Part shown: positions 44,331 through 56,264 of the stretch, one piece after another
Numbering within the stretch: position 1 is the stretch's first letter
How the letters are laid out: the number at the start of each line of letters is the position of its first letter
Assembly: GCA_030704615.1 (NCBI GenBank)
Contig: CM060734.1
Location: 60,774,042-60,838,041, forward strand
Source of the DNA: Takakia lepidozioides
Lineage: Eukaryota; Streptophyta; Takakiopsida; Takakiales; Takakiaceae
DNA length: 64,000 bases
Direction of reading: 5' to 3'
Notes under the pieces: model-generated
Told to the model about the DNA's origin: nothing
The model's input: the letters and a program-made list of their open reading frames with translations, nothing else
Databases searched by the model: none
Program-made: the position numbers and the translations under genes

Positions 44331-45019
44331 ATGTGAGAAGCTGATTGAGGGCAGATTTCAGAAGTTCATGGCAATAATTTGAGGGCTCTTGAGAGTTATT
44401 TGAGAGGTTCTTTAAGGATAGTCTTGTTCATTGCTCAAGCAAGAGTGACTGTGAAGATAGGGGGAGTAATGGGATGAGAGCATTTTGGGCTTAAAGGTTG
44501 CTTTAGCTTCTCTTCTCTATAGTCTTCCATCATTCTTGTAGGCCAAAGCTTTTCCGTAAGCGGAGGCAGAGCTAGTTTGGATAGAGACTTGGCCATCTTG
44601 CAGGTTTATTGAAGCCGCAAAGAGATCGATTGATTTAAAGCTGTGGGAGATGTTGTTGTTTGAGTTTCCTGTGTTTGGATCCTCCTCCCACACATACATG
44701 CTTGACTGTGCGCCATGCTAATTGGCCCTTGCTTTTATAGGTGGTTGTGCCGGAACTATGTGGCCGGCCAATCCTAGAGCGTGCTGTCGGTGGTGAGGCT
44801 GGGGTGATGACCAGCAGACCATCATTGTTTCTCTTATGGTGAGGTTGGGTTGATGACCAGCAGACCATATGAGTGCCTGCGGTAGATGCAGGTGCAGGTG
44901 CAGGTTCAGAATATGAACCTTGTATTCCAAACCATAAGCCGCAACAGGTTCTCTACCCGACTACCTTGTAGAAAAGGGGATTAGAGACAAGCTGATAGTC
45001 CGTTTGAGTGTGAGATTTC

Positions 45020-45425
45020 ATCACGGAGGTGCCACCAGTTGCTGAGGAGAGTGCCGGTATAAGCACCAGCGATACTAGTGGATATACAAGACGAGGTGTA
45101 CGGTTTAGGCCACCTTCACCTTCAGTGCCTTCTGAGGAAGCTTCAGACTCAAAATTAGGAGGATTCTTGCCGAGGGTGCAAGCCATTTCCGTGCAATTGT
45201 TGTGGGATACAATGGAGGAAATGTATGGAGCTACCAAAGGGCCACGTCGGTACTCGGGAGCTGTGGGCACCATCGAGCTTGATGATTTTATACAGAAGTT
45301 TGATAGTTGATGTGATTTGCAGCAGATGCGCAATCCACAACTGTTTACACATTTTATGGCGTGGAAGGGGCTGTTTCAGCACCTTGAGGGGCCGCCTATG
45401 GATGACTACCATGAGTTTAGGCGGG
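45020..45425 (+). pseudogene. gag N-terminal region of E1
   Basis: Starts MPPVAEESAGISTSDTSGYT and runs through RRGVRFRPPSPSVPSE, with LWDTMEEMYGATKGPRR and a stop at 45310, then resumes as CDLQQMRNPQLFTHFMAWKG to MDDYHEFRRG. After 45425 it jumps directly to the pre-RT linker, so the rest of gag, the knuckles, protease and methyltransferase are deleted in this copy. Confidence 0.65.
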
Positions 45426-46558
45426 GAGTTTATTGCATCTCTTAAGCAGCAGTATGGGGAGTGTGGAGAGCCATGGACTGAGGATCAGTTAGAGGCCAAG
45501 GTGGCCAAGGTTTTTGAAGAGGTTGAGAATGTTTCTTGCTCAGAGGATGTTCTCAAGATGGCTATGGCGGAGCAAGTGGAGGCTACGCCAAAGTTAGATT
45601 GGGCGGACAAGGCCCAAGATGTTGCTATCTAGCAACCAAAGGATTTGTCTCCTACCTCCAAGCCTGGTGTACCCAAGGTTGCAGTTACTGAGGACAATTG
45701 GGAACCAGATGTTGGACCTACAGGCACCGGAGGAGAGAGACGGAGGATCCAGCAATTTCTAAGGGTTTATAGAAATTGCTTTGCCTTCGGTTTGAAGGAT
45801 TTGGGGAGTTTGAAGGATCAAGAGATTCCAGTCACGGACTATGGAGTTGTTCGAAGCTGGATTGGTGGAGTTGTCAGGCAGGGGAGTATACCTCGGCAAC
45901 GGTGATGCCAGCTAAGAAGGATATCCATGGCAATTGGACAGAAAGAAGGATGTGTGGGGACTATCGTTCTGTGAACCGTCAGACTAAGTCAAATAGATAT
46001 ACCATGCCAGCTCCAGAGGAGATCTTTGATGCTACTGGGCATGCAAAGGTGTTTAGCACATTGGACTTGCGATCCAATTACCACCAGTTGCCATTCAAAG
46101 AGGCTGACAAGCAAAAGACGGCATTCTGGGGGATTGACCAACATGGGAAGGATTGTTTGTACCAATGGCGGTTCTTACCGTTTGGGTTGAAGAATGCTCC
46201 TGCAGAGTTTCAGAGGGTCATGGATAGGATTCTCGCGGGGTTAGACTTCACCCGATGCTACATTGATGACATCATCGTCTTTAGTGCTACGGTTGAGGAG
46301 CATGAGAGACACCTTCAGGTGGTGTTTGAGCGCTTGAGAGCGCACGGGTTGAAACTGCACCCCGGAAAGTGCAAGTTCTTCCACAATCAGATTGAGTATC
46401 TGGGCCACATGATATACTCTGGAGGATTGGGTGTTCAACAGACAAAGGTGGAGGCCATTGCATGCATTCCACGTCCCATGGATGTGAGCAGAGTTCGTGC
46501 TTTCATGGGATTGACAAACTACTATCGACGGTTTGTCGTTAGTCGTGTGTTCGAACAC
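45426..46558 (+). pseudogene. Pre-RT linker and Ty3/gypsy reverse transcriptase (E1)
   Basis: A linker frame (EQVEATPKLDWADKAQDV, stop near 45630, then FLRVYRNCFAFGLKDLGSLK) precedes RT in frame 45776-46561. RT motifs: ATVMPAKKDIHGNW, MCGDYRSVNRQTKSNRY, FSTLDLRSNYHQLPF (Asp), LPFGLKNAPAEFQRVMDRIL, CYIDDIIVFS (46256-46285, catalytic DD intact), CKFFHNQIEYLGHMI, FMGLTNYYRRFV. It ends abruptly at about 46540, before the RNase H connection. The family's only RT of gypsy type in the window. Frame breaks in the linker make this copy non-functional. Confidence 0.9.
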
Positions 46559-47629
46559 TGACCCTTCATGGCTGCCCGAGGACGTTCCCAGATTGTAGCA
46601 CCTTCTGGCTTGGATGAGGTTATTTTTTCCTCTCTTCTTTATTGGCTCCTATTTATTCCAAAGAAGAGACCACGCATCATTGTCAAAAATCGCTAAGTCC
46701 TTGTTGTGCCTTTCCCAGGTGTCACCTCCTCTCATTTGCTGAAAACTACTTACATTAACACCTCCCTCAAGTAACATTTTGTTATTGAACAACTTATGAA
46801 AAATAAATGGATGAATTATTTTCAAGTTTAGTATGGGTGAAAGTAGATTCCACTATTCATAAAGAAGAATCATACGCAATTAGCTGCTTGTCAATTTGAG
46901 TAACATTTCTTTAATTTAAAAAAAAAGAATTTTGAGCAAATTCACCATAAGGCAATTATAACAAAACGATGTGGTTGATTTTTCATCCCACACAAGATAT
47001 CTTCCCAAAAAACAGTTTGACCAAGCTCTTTTGGGTATCATTTAGGTTTTTCATTGAATCTGAATGCCCTCCAGATTCACATTAATCTTGGCATTTACAA
47101 AGATGCTATCTCCAAGTTTGAAATCAAAATATCTAATTTTGCTAAGCGGTACTTTGTATTTGAAATTGGGATTTGGGAAAGGGGGGGCGCGGGGGAGTTA
47201 TTTTCAATTTCTACATATAAACCCTATTTTAAGTAATTCCGGACTTTTGGCTTAAATCCGGACCAAACTTAATATATAACATAAGTAAAATTAATTCAGG
47301 TATTAATAATAATATCGTGGAATATTGAGTCATTTAACTTGTGAAGTTGCACAATCCCATAGTACCATGAACCAATGTATTGCAAGTTTTCAATTGAAGG
47401 ATTAAAACGTTGAATGGAATAAGGTTGGATTTCAATGAAACATGTGAATTATGTTTCAAAATATTTAGGGATCATTCGGAAAGGTTCATATGACAACCAA
47501 ATAAATTTTTCGTCATTAATCAGTCCTGAACCTCGCTTTGCTACCCGTTATTCCATGTCATCTCAGGTCAATTTATCTTGGGTCTGTTTATCTTATTAGG
47601 ACCTTCTAAAGACAATACTTCTGGGGCCT
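46559..47629. other. Intergenic with one dispersed repeat
   Basis: 46640-46755 is the second copy of the repeat at 30320-30440. The rest is AT-rich without recognisable genes. Confidence 0.45.
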
Positions 47630-48545
47630 TCAGTCCTTACATTGTCCTCACCTTAAACCATATACCCTAAATCTAATTCGAATGTTTGATGTGCATTCTT
47701 CAAGGGTTAGAAGGTTGGGCATAATAGAATGGCCCTTGGGATATTTCATTCAAGTCTAATTTCTTAGGTGACAAGTCACTTGTACATTTTCCCAGATTTT
47801 TTGGTCCATTCATACCCACTAGTATGTTTACTACACTACTCAACTCCGTACCCTAAAACCTAATTCCAATGTCTGATGCCTATTTAATTTATTGCTTCCA
47901 GTTTTGGGTGCGGTCGAAGTGGAGGGGATATTTCCTGAATTGTTGTACGACCTCCACGTAAAGACTCACATTCCATAATTGTTTGTCCATTTATAGTTCA
48001 CTAAACCCTAAACCCTAAGCCCTTAAACATAACTGCATTGTTTGATGGGCATTCTTTATAGATTAGATACAATCTGTGGTTGGAAAATTTTATTCCCTAA
48101 ACCCTAAATCATAGGTGGCAAGTCATATGTACCCTTCCCAATATTTTCTTTTCCATTCATACCGAGTACTATAGTTAGTACCCTCGCAAACTCTATACCC
48201 TAAAACCTAATTTCAATGTTTGATGCTTATTTATTTATTACTTCCAATTTTGGGTACGATCGAAGTGGTGGGGATAATATTTCATGAATTGTTCTACGTA
48301 TGGGTAAAGACTCAAACTCCATAATTGTTTGTCCATTTACAGTTTTCTAAAACCCTAAACCCTAAACCAAACTCCACTGTTTGATTCACATTCTTTATAG
48401 AAATTTGGATACAATCTGTGTTTGGGATATTTCATTAACAAATTTTCATAGTTGCTAAGTCATCTGTATACTTTTCCATATTTTCTTTTCCATTCATACC
48501 AAGTACTATGTTTCAATGTACCCTAGCAAACTCTATAACCTAAAA
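47630..48545. repeat. About 340-bp tandem repeat with telomere-like motifs, 2-3 copies
   Basis: The anchor CCATTCATACC(C/G/A) occurs at about 47810, 48155 and 48494, and CCATAATTGTTTGTCCATTTA occurs at about 47974 and 48321, giving a period near 340 bp. Each unit carries two or three CCCTAAA units (the plant telomere motif, for example CTAAACCCTAAACCCTAAGC at 48000). Sequence between copies is diverged. No coding content. Confidence 0.65.
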
Positions 48546-49829
48546 CCTAATTCCAGCTTGGTTCAATGACTTTATAGCTGAATCTACATGACACTTTTCC
48601 AAGCTCAACAATACGACCATGTGGATCGAGAATGAAGGAAATGGGCGAATCTGTTGAGGAGAAGACACTTTGGTGAGAACCAGAGAACCAAAAGAAATGG
48701 GTATAATGTGAGAGAGGAACTGCAAAAAGAAAGAAGCAATGCCATCAGAAAAAACTAGGAACTCCGGATGATCACTCGAGGTTCCTGAAACGTTACAGAG
48801 ATGAGGTCAAGAAAAAAGCTGGTGGCTGGCAAAGAAGGTGGATTAATATTTGAACACGTGAAGAGAAACAAATGGAGAATGGAGGTAAGACATCAGTTTT
48901 ATTCTTGAAAACATGCCGAGGAGTGAACCTCCACAATATGTCATTGTCAACCTTGTTCTCCGTCAAAGGTTGCAGTCTTCATTGTCTGACTATTGATTGG
49001 CCTCATCCAAATTTGCTCGTGCTTTCTCCGCCTCCACCGCGGTAATTTTCTTAGAGCTATTACATGTCGTGTTTTTTCTGGCGGGCATTGTCTAAACGAC
49101 AGAATTAATGTGAATCCACTGAGGGGGATCATTTGGATTGAACTCCCAAACTTTGGACCAACGATCTCTGTACCTGTCCAAATCGGAAGGGCTACCTCCT
49201 TTCTTGGGTCTCCACCATTCGACGTGAACCTTCTTAAAATTCCTGGATCCTCTGTCGCGGACCACACGCTAGAAGAAAAACGTGGAATAACCATTATGGT
49301 ATCCACTCATTTTGAGTGGGAAAAGACACCCAACCATTCTGGCCCCAGAGTGGTCTAGAACCAGTGGATCTTAACTCAGCAGTGGTTAAAAACATGACGT
49401 GTCATAAATGATTAAAGACATTGGTTACAATCACTTGCCTCCAAGTCCAGCTGTTCGCTTATGTGTCACAGTGGTAAACTAACCACTTATGACATTTCAC
49501 AGTGGTAAGCCAAGTCACGTCTGACGTGTCACAGTGGTAAACTAACCACTTCAGAACATAGACCACTACTGCCGAATGCGACGTGGACACAACAACTCCG
49601 CAATGGACGGACACGTGTCCGTATCCATATGGACACGTGGCCAAATCCAGTTAGACGATTATAGGCTCCATTATCTGGACATGTGGCAATATTACAAATG
49701 AGCATGTGCCCTATTTTAGGGATGTATTGAAAAATGCAATGACTTCACAAACAACTCTGTGAGTGAGACTTAAATGACTCTAATAGTCATGATTCGAGAA
49801 TAAACAATATATATTATCACTGAATGTGT
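48546..49829. other. Intergenic; short repeats only
   Basis: 49440-49560 holds three copies of a CACAGTGGTAA(A/G)C motif with intervening CTAACCACTT. Two overlapping frames at 48947-49358 have no recognised domain. Nothing else. Confidence 0.4.
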
Positions 49830-50099
49830 TGTTATGGTTTTGTTTGTGATTAATTAGAAATAGTTATTTCTAGCTAATTAGAAAATTATACATTTATATT
49901 TGTATTTTGTTGGCATTGGGACTTCATTGGTTCCATGTGCCAAGTGAGGTGACGAACCTCACTTGGGACGTGAAGAGGTAGTACTTGAGATGAAGAGTGG
50001 GTGAGGTCTGTATGGTGGAGTCCTTTAGCAAAGGTGCCATTGGCTTGACTTATATAACGTGATAGAGTGGTTTATCTTTTTTTCACCATTTCCGTATCA
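49830..50099 (+). mobile_element. 5' LTR (module B) of element E3, internally deleted
   Basis: Begins TGTTATGG and ends CGTATCA; 270 bp. Relative to the other B modules it lacks about 80 bp spanning hairpins 3 and 4 (junction near 49978). The TATA box is kept. Confidence 0.7.
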
Positions 50100-51272
50100 C
50101 TAGAAGAAGACCTGCTTACATCTATTAGTGCAAGGTGTTAGCATAGTTAGCACTTGTGTGTGGAAGAGAGCTTGATAGATAGCTCTTAAACTACAAGCTA
50201 TTGCAGGGTTTGCAAGAAGAAAACCTTGTGATGTTTATGTACAAGAGGAGGTCTTCAAGGAGAGCCCCATTGAAAAGTTTGAGAGCTTGTGAAGAAGCTC
50301 TTGTTCTGCAAGTGTTGCAGGGTTTGAGGAGTTCAAGAAGAGCTCGGGTGTTAAGGGAGCAAGTGGTGCATGTGTGGAGCATGGTTTCAGCTTGTGGGAG
50401 TCTTCAACTTCAAGCTTAGGAGAGCTATGAGTGGAGGTAGACATCTGATTTCTATTTGGGGCAGAATAGTGTATTTGTAGTGCATGCTTTGAGTTGGGGT
50501 TTCAATCCCAAGCTTGGGAAAAACATGTCTATGGAAGTGGCAAGTGCAAGGCTGGATTAGGAGCTTTAAGAGGTGCACTATGGCCATAGAAGGAAGCACT
50601 GTGAGTGCATGCGATGGCTAGAAGAGGGTATGCCATAGAAAGCTCAATAGCTTGTTCTATGCTTGTTTCAATAAGTTCTATAGAAAAAGAGAGTTTGTTG
50701 TGTGGCAAATAGCTTGCTCAGGGAGTTAGAGGCACTCTTGGTGGTCTATTGATGCTCAAGAAACCAAGAACAACACCTCAGGTTGCTCCATAGAAGCCAT
50801 AGCTCGTTGCAGCAATCGCAGAGGCAAAGCGGCGCAAAACCTAGCTTGAGAATGTGTGGGAACGTTTGGGAACGCATGTGATCTCCTTGGGAACTCGAGG
50901 GGACGCGTGAGAATGTTTTGGGAACTCCTTGGGAACTTGTGGGAACGCATTATAATGCATGGGAACATTGCCCCAGAGTTGGGAACACCACCATTCTCCA
51001 ATCGGATGAACTATTGAGCCAGTGGATGAAAATCGGCGCTCCTGGATGAGGCTGGGGTGATGACCATCATACCATCATTGTTTCTCTTATGGTGAGGCTG
51101 GGTTGATGATCAACAGACCATAGGATTGCCTACGGTGGATGCAGGTGCAGGTGCAGGTTCAGAATATGAACCTAGTATTCCAAACCATAAGCCGCAACAG
51201 GTTCTCTACCCGGTTACCTCGTGGAAAGGGGGATTAGAGACAAGCTGATAGCCGGTTTGAGTCTGAGTTTTC
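50100..51272 (+). mobile_element. Leader of E3, tandem arrays deleted
   Basis: Collinear with E1 and E2 leaders up to the GGATGAAA units at about 51000-51050, then joins directly to the GAGGCTGGGGTGATGACC block. The second array is absent. The deletion is consistent with repeat-mediated loss. Confidence 0.7.
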
Positions 51273-51895
51273 ATCACGAAGGTGCCACCAGTTGCTGAGG
51301 AGAGTGCCGGTACGAGCACCAGCGATACTAGTGGGTATACAAGACGAGGTGTGCGGTTTAGGCCACCTTCACCTTCAGTCTCTTCTGAGGAAGGTCAGAC
51401 TCAAAGTTATGAGGATTCTTACCGAGGGTGTAAGCCATTTCCATGCAATTGTTGTGGGATACGATGGAGGAAATGTATGGAGCTACCACGGGATCACGTC
51501 GGTAATCGGGAGCTGTGGGCACCAACGAGCTTGATGATTTCATACAAGAGTTTGATAGTTGATGTGATTTGCAGCAGATGCGCAATCCACAACTGTTTAC
51601 GCATTTTATGGCGTGGAAGGGGCTGTTTCAGCACCTTGAGGGGCCGCCTATGGATGACTACCATGAGTTTAGGCAGGGAAATGAGGTGGAGATTGAGGAG
51701 TGGCGACAATATTGGTCACCTGACTATGTCTCCATCACTAAAGGCACAAGGGCAGCGGCGATACCAGCAGCTACACCAACATCCCCAACTACAAGCACTA
51801 GTAGTGGGACAAGTAAAGATGGAGCTGGGAAATCCACCCAAGCTCCTACTGCAGCACCAACACCCGTGCCTGCCTTTAACCCAGTTGTGGAGTTC
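51273..51895 (+). pseudogene. gag N-terminal region of E3
   Basis: Same start as E1 (MPPVAEESAGTSTSDTSGYT), a frameshift in the first third, then an open frame from 51569 reading MRNPQLFTHFMAWKGLFQHL, NEVEIEEWRQYWSPDYVSIT, a Ser/Thr/Pro/Ala-rich hinge and AFNPVVEF, the start of the retrotransposon gag core. At about 51895 it switches to non-LTR RT sequence without leaving the frame. Confidence 0.65.
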
Positions 51896-53560
51896 TTATT
51901 GGATCGCGATACTTTCATAAAGGCGTTCACTCGTAGCCCACATCTTGCAGCAGCCGGCCCATCTAGAATGATATATGACAATCTCCGTGACTGTCTCAAT
52001 CCATAAGACTCTGCTAGTGGTTTCTCCTAGTTGTTCCAAGTTTGTTCTTCCATTGCGACTGGGCGTATACCTACCCCTGTAGCATGTTTGCTTGGAGCAG
52101 CACGGCTCTTGGCCATGTCCAAGACTACTGGTGGGATTCGGCCTATAGCAGTCGGGGAGGTTCTGTACCGTTTGGTGAACCGTTCTATTTGCATTCAGTT
52201 TCGAGAGGTATTTTCTGCTTACTTCTCTCCCCATCAGATTGGGGTTGCTACCCTAGGAGGTTGTGAAGCAGTGGTGCATGGGATTCGTGCTTCCCTCGAC
52301 CTTTATCCCGACTGGATCGTCCTTCAGGTGGATGTCGCCAACGCCTTTCAGGAATTGCGACATGCCCGTACTGGAGAGCTTTCAGTTATTCAGTCAGAAG
52401 TAGGTACACGTCAGGGTGACCCACTAGGGGGATCTCTCTTTGCCTTTGCACACTTCCGAGCTCTTCACTCTTCTGCCCAAGCCTTCCCATCCTGTATATT
52501 TCCTTCTATTACTGATGATACACACATCACTGGCCCTCCTAGTGATATCCTCTTTGCTTTCCATCACTTTGCTGATCAACTCCACTCTCTAGGGCTCACT
52601 GTTCAACCCCGCAAGTCCACAGTTTGGTCACTCTCTGGTCTGCCTTCAGATATTGTGCCGCCCACCGACTTTCTAGCACCATCTGAAGGTATTCGAGTGC
52701 TAGGTGTTCCTCTTGGCACTATCTCTTACACAACATCTTTCCTTCAAGACGCCTTGCTACAGGATACCAGCCATATAGAGCTTATTCCCAAACTAGGGGA
52801 TATGCAGGTAACCCATGGCATTCTCACCAAATGCTTTCCTTCTTACCTCTTACGTTGTTTCCCCCCAAGTCCTCAGTTTTTGGAGCTTCTGTCTTCTTTT
52901 TATACGACTGTTATGGGGATTTTTGGTCGTCTATTAGGCCCGGGTGCATTTGACAGTGAGGAGGGTCCCTTGGCATATTGTCAAGCTACCCTCCCCATCT
53001 CTTCTGGGGGAGTGGGCTTATTATCCATAGTCGCAACTGCTCCTGCTGCCTTCATGAGTAGTTGGGCTCTAGTTGCTCCAGCCTTGGCATCTAGGTGTCA
53101 ACAACGCCCTATCCTCATGGATGTGGTTGCCCATATCGACGATGACTCTTTTCCCTTCTAGCAACATCTTCATGCAACACGACACCTCCTCCCGATACCA
53201 GCACACGCTTATCTGCCACCATTCGAACAATTGATGACTCAAGGCCTGGAGCACTTACAGGATACCATCATGGAACGCATGCACAGATATTCTTTCCAGC
53301 ATGCTTTCCGATGCTCCTTCATATACACACCGGGCCAGACATGTTTCTTGTGTTGGGCCTGGAGCAGGCGCCTGGCTCACGGTACGACCAGCCATAAAAT
53401 TGTTCCGTATGTCCTCAGTTGTATTTACCACCTCTCTTCTGGTTAGACTTGGTATTCTGCATCCCTCTGTGTTAGGACTACAGCGGTGTGTATGTCGCCA
53501 TCCGATCGACCCACTTGGCGTCCATATTTTTCGTTGCCTTTAACCAACTGAGCTACTGAC
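51896..53560 (+). pseudogene. Non-LTR-type reverse transcriptase joined to gag (E3)
   Basis: After DRDTFIKAFTRSPHLAAAGP and a stop at 52003, a 376-codon frame (52031-53161) carries GGIRPIAVGEVLYRL, LQVDVANAF (motif A Asp), EVGTRQGDPLGGSLFAFAH (motif B) and ITDDTHITGPP (motif C, DD kept but Thr where Ala is usual), then a thumb-like region. Motifs A and B are unusually close, so about 30-40 residues seem deleted. Further frames to 53560 end with CVCRHPIDPLGVHIFRC, a zinc-binding-like C-terminus cut by the E2 LTR. The motif style is that of non-LTR (LINE-like) RTs, not gypsy. Confidence 0.75.
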
Positions 53561-53569
53561 TGTTGGTTT

Positions 53570-53917
53570 TGTCATGGTTTTGTTTGTGATTAGTTAGAAA
53601 TAGTTATTTTTAACTAATTAGGGCATTATACATTTATATTTGTATTTTGTTGGCGTTGCGACTTCATTTGGTTCCATGTGCCAAGTGAAGTAGCGAACCT
53701 CACTTGGGACGTGGGGAGGTTATCTCCACGTGAGACGTAGGCAGGCTCGTCTTCTTCTAGTCGAACCTCCCGAGGCCTCTCTCGCCGCCATAGCTCTAGT
53801 TCTTGAGATGGAGAGTGGGTGAGGTCTGTATGGTGGAGTCTTTTAGCAAAGGTGCCATTGGCTTGACTTATATAACGTGATAGAGTGGTTTCTCCTCTTT
53901 TCACCATTTCCATATCA
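53570..53917 (+). mobile_element. LTR module B at the 5' end of E2
   Basis: 348 bp, TGTCATGG...CATATCA. Full hairpin series present: TTAGTTAGAAATA/TATTTTTAACTAA, CCAAGTGA..., ACGTGGGGA/TCTCCACGT and AGGCTCG/CGAACCT, with mismatches in some arms. No A module on either side. Directly follows the truncated end of E3. Confidence 0.75.
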
Positions 53918-56264
53918 CTAGAAGAAGACCTGCTTACATCTATGAGTGCAAGGTGTTAGCATAGTGTGGAGCATGGTTTCAGCTTGTGAGAGTCTTCAAC
54001 TTCAAGCTTAGGAGAGCTATGAGTGGAGGTAGACATCTGATTTCTATTTGGGGCAGAATAGTGTATTTGTAGAGCATGCTTTGAGTTGGGGTTTCAATCC
54101 CAAGCTTGGGAAGAGCATGTCTACGGAAGCGGCAAGTGCAGGACTGGATTATGAGCTTTAAGAGGTGCACTATGACCATAGAAGGAAGCACTATAAGTGC
54201 ATACGATGGCTAGAAGAGGGTATGTCATAGAATCTCAATAGCTTGTTATATGCTTGTTTCAATAAGTTCCATAGAGAAAGAGAGCTTGTTGTGTGATAAA
54301 TAGCTTGCTTAGGGAGTTACAGGTACTCTTGGTGGTCTATTAAAGCGCAAGAAACCAAGAACAACACCTCAGGTTGCTCCATAGAAGTCATAGCTCGTTG
54401 CAGCAATCGCAGAGGCAAAGTGGCGCACCCTAGTTTGAGAACGTGTGTGAACTCCTTGGGAATTCAAGGGAACGCGTGAGAACGTTTGGGAACTCCTTGG
54501 GAACTCGTGGGAACGTATGGGAACACGTGGGAACATTGTCCCAGAGTTGGGAGCACCACCATTGTCCAATCGGATGAACTATTGAGCCAGTGGATGAAAA
54601 TCGGCTCTCTTGGATGAGAATCAGTTGTAGTGGATGAAATCTCGTCAGTGGATGAACTATCGCACTATCGGATGAAAAATCGCGACAACGGATGAAACTG
54701 TGTCAGCGGATGAACTATTGCGCTATCGGATGAAAAATCACGGCGACGGATGAAACTGCGTCAGCGGATGAAATCGTGGCAGCGGATGAACTATCGCGCT
54801 ATCGGATGAAAGATGGCGGCGACGGATGAAACTGCGTCAGCGGATGAAATCGTGGCAGCGGATGAACTATCGTGCCATCGGATGAAAAATCGCGGCGATG
54901 GATGAAACTGCGCCAGCGGATGAAGTATCGGACCTGCGGATGTGATATCGCAGTTTTGGATGAAATTCGGTCAGTGACGGATGAAAAATGGACTCATTGT
55001 GGATATTTTTGGAGCTTTTTGGGGGCTTGTTTGAGGACATTTTGGGGCTATTGAGGCCAATATCTTGCAGGTGTTGGGGCCTGCTTTGAGGACTATTTGG
55101 GGTCTATTGAAGCCAATATCTTGCAGGCTTGTGGAGCCTGATTGGGGTTGTTTGAAGGACTATTTGGGGGTCCTTTGAGGCCAATGTTTGGCAGGCCTGT
55201 GGAGCCTTGTGAGGGCTCGTTGGCGGACGATTGGAGGTCCTTGGAGGCCCATATTGTGCAGGCTTATGGAGTTTTCTAAGAGCTCTTTGGGGGACTATTG
55301 GAGGTCCTTGGAGGCCAATACTTGGTAGATTTGAGGAGCTGCTTAAGGGCTGTTGGAGGTCCTTGGAGGCCAATACTTGGCAAATTTGAGGAGCTTCTTA
55401 AGGGCTGTTGGAGGACTGTTGGAGGTCCTTGGAGGCCATATTGGGCAGGCTTGTGGAGCCATTGTGAGGGCTGGTTGGAGACCTTGGAAGCCACTAATTG
55501 GCGAGCGCCTAGGGCCTTTTGGTGGACTGTTTGGAGTCCAAATTTGCGAACTTCTTGAACCTCGGTGGGTCTATGTGAGGGGTTGATTGAGGGCAGATTT
55601 CAGAAGTTCATGGCAATAATTTGAGGGCTCTTAAGAGTTATTTGAGAGGCCGTTTAAGGATAGTCTTATCTATTGCTTGAGCAAGAGTGAGTATGAAGAT
55701 ATGGGGAGTAATGAGATGAGAGCATTTTGGACTTAGAGATTGCTTTAGCTTCCCTTCTCTATAGTCTTCCATCATTCTTGTAGGCCAAAGCTTTTCCGTA
55801 AGCGGAGGCAGAGCTAGTTTGGATAGAGACTTGGCCATCTTGCAAGTTTATTGAAGCCGCAAGGAGATCGATGGATTTAAGCTGTGGGAGGTGTTGTTGT
55901 TTGAGTTTCCTGTGTTTGGATCATCCTCCCACACATACATGCTTGACTGTACACCATGCTAGTAGGCGCTTGCTTTTATAGGTGGTTGTGCCGGAACTAT
56001 GTGGCCGGCCAATCCTAGAGCGTGCTGTCAGTGGTGAGGCTGGGGTGATGACCAGCAGACCATCATTGTTTCTCTTATGGTGAGGCTGGGTTGATGACCA
56101 GCAGACCATATGAGTGCCTACGGTAGATGCAGGTGCAGGTGCAGGTTCAGAATAGGAACCCAGTATTCCTAACCATAAGCCGCAACAGGTTCTCTACCCG
56201 GTTACCTCGTAGAAATGGGGATTAGAGACAAGCTGATAGCCGGTTTGAGTGTGAGTTTACCAAA
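53918..56264 (+). mobile_element. Leader of E2 with two tandem arrays
   Basis: Begins CTAGAAGAAGACCTGC as in E1. After an internal deletion near 53965 it continues with the ATGGTTTCAGCTTGTG block. The GGATGAAA array is at 54568-54990 and the GGAGGTCC array at 55020-55560. The region ends with CCTCGTAGAAATGGGGATTA-type sequence and GTTTGAGTGTGAGTTT, where the inverted gag segment starts. Confidence 0.75.

Larger units (their letters stand above)
41824..45019 (+). mobile_element. Long untranslated leader of E1
   Basis: About 2.5 kb net leader (excluding the solo LTR at 42044-42771), collinear with the leaders at 50100-51272 and 53918-56250. It contains two tandem arrays and a repeated GGTGAGGCTGGGGTGATGAC block before the gag start. 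No long ORF is conserved between the copies. Confidence 0.7.
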
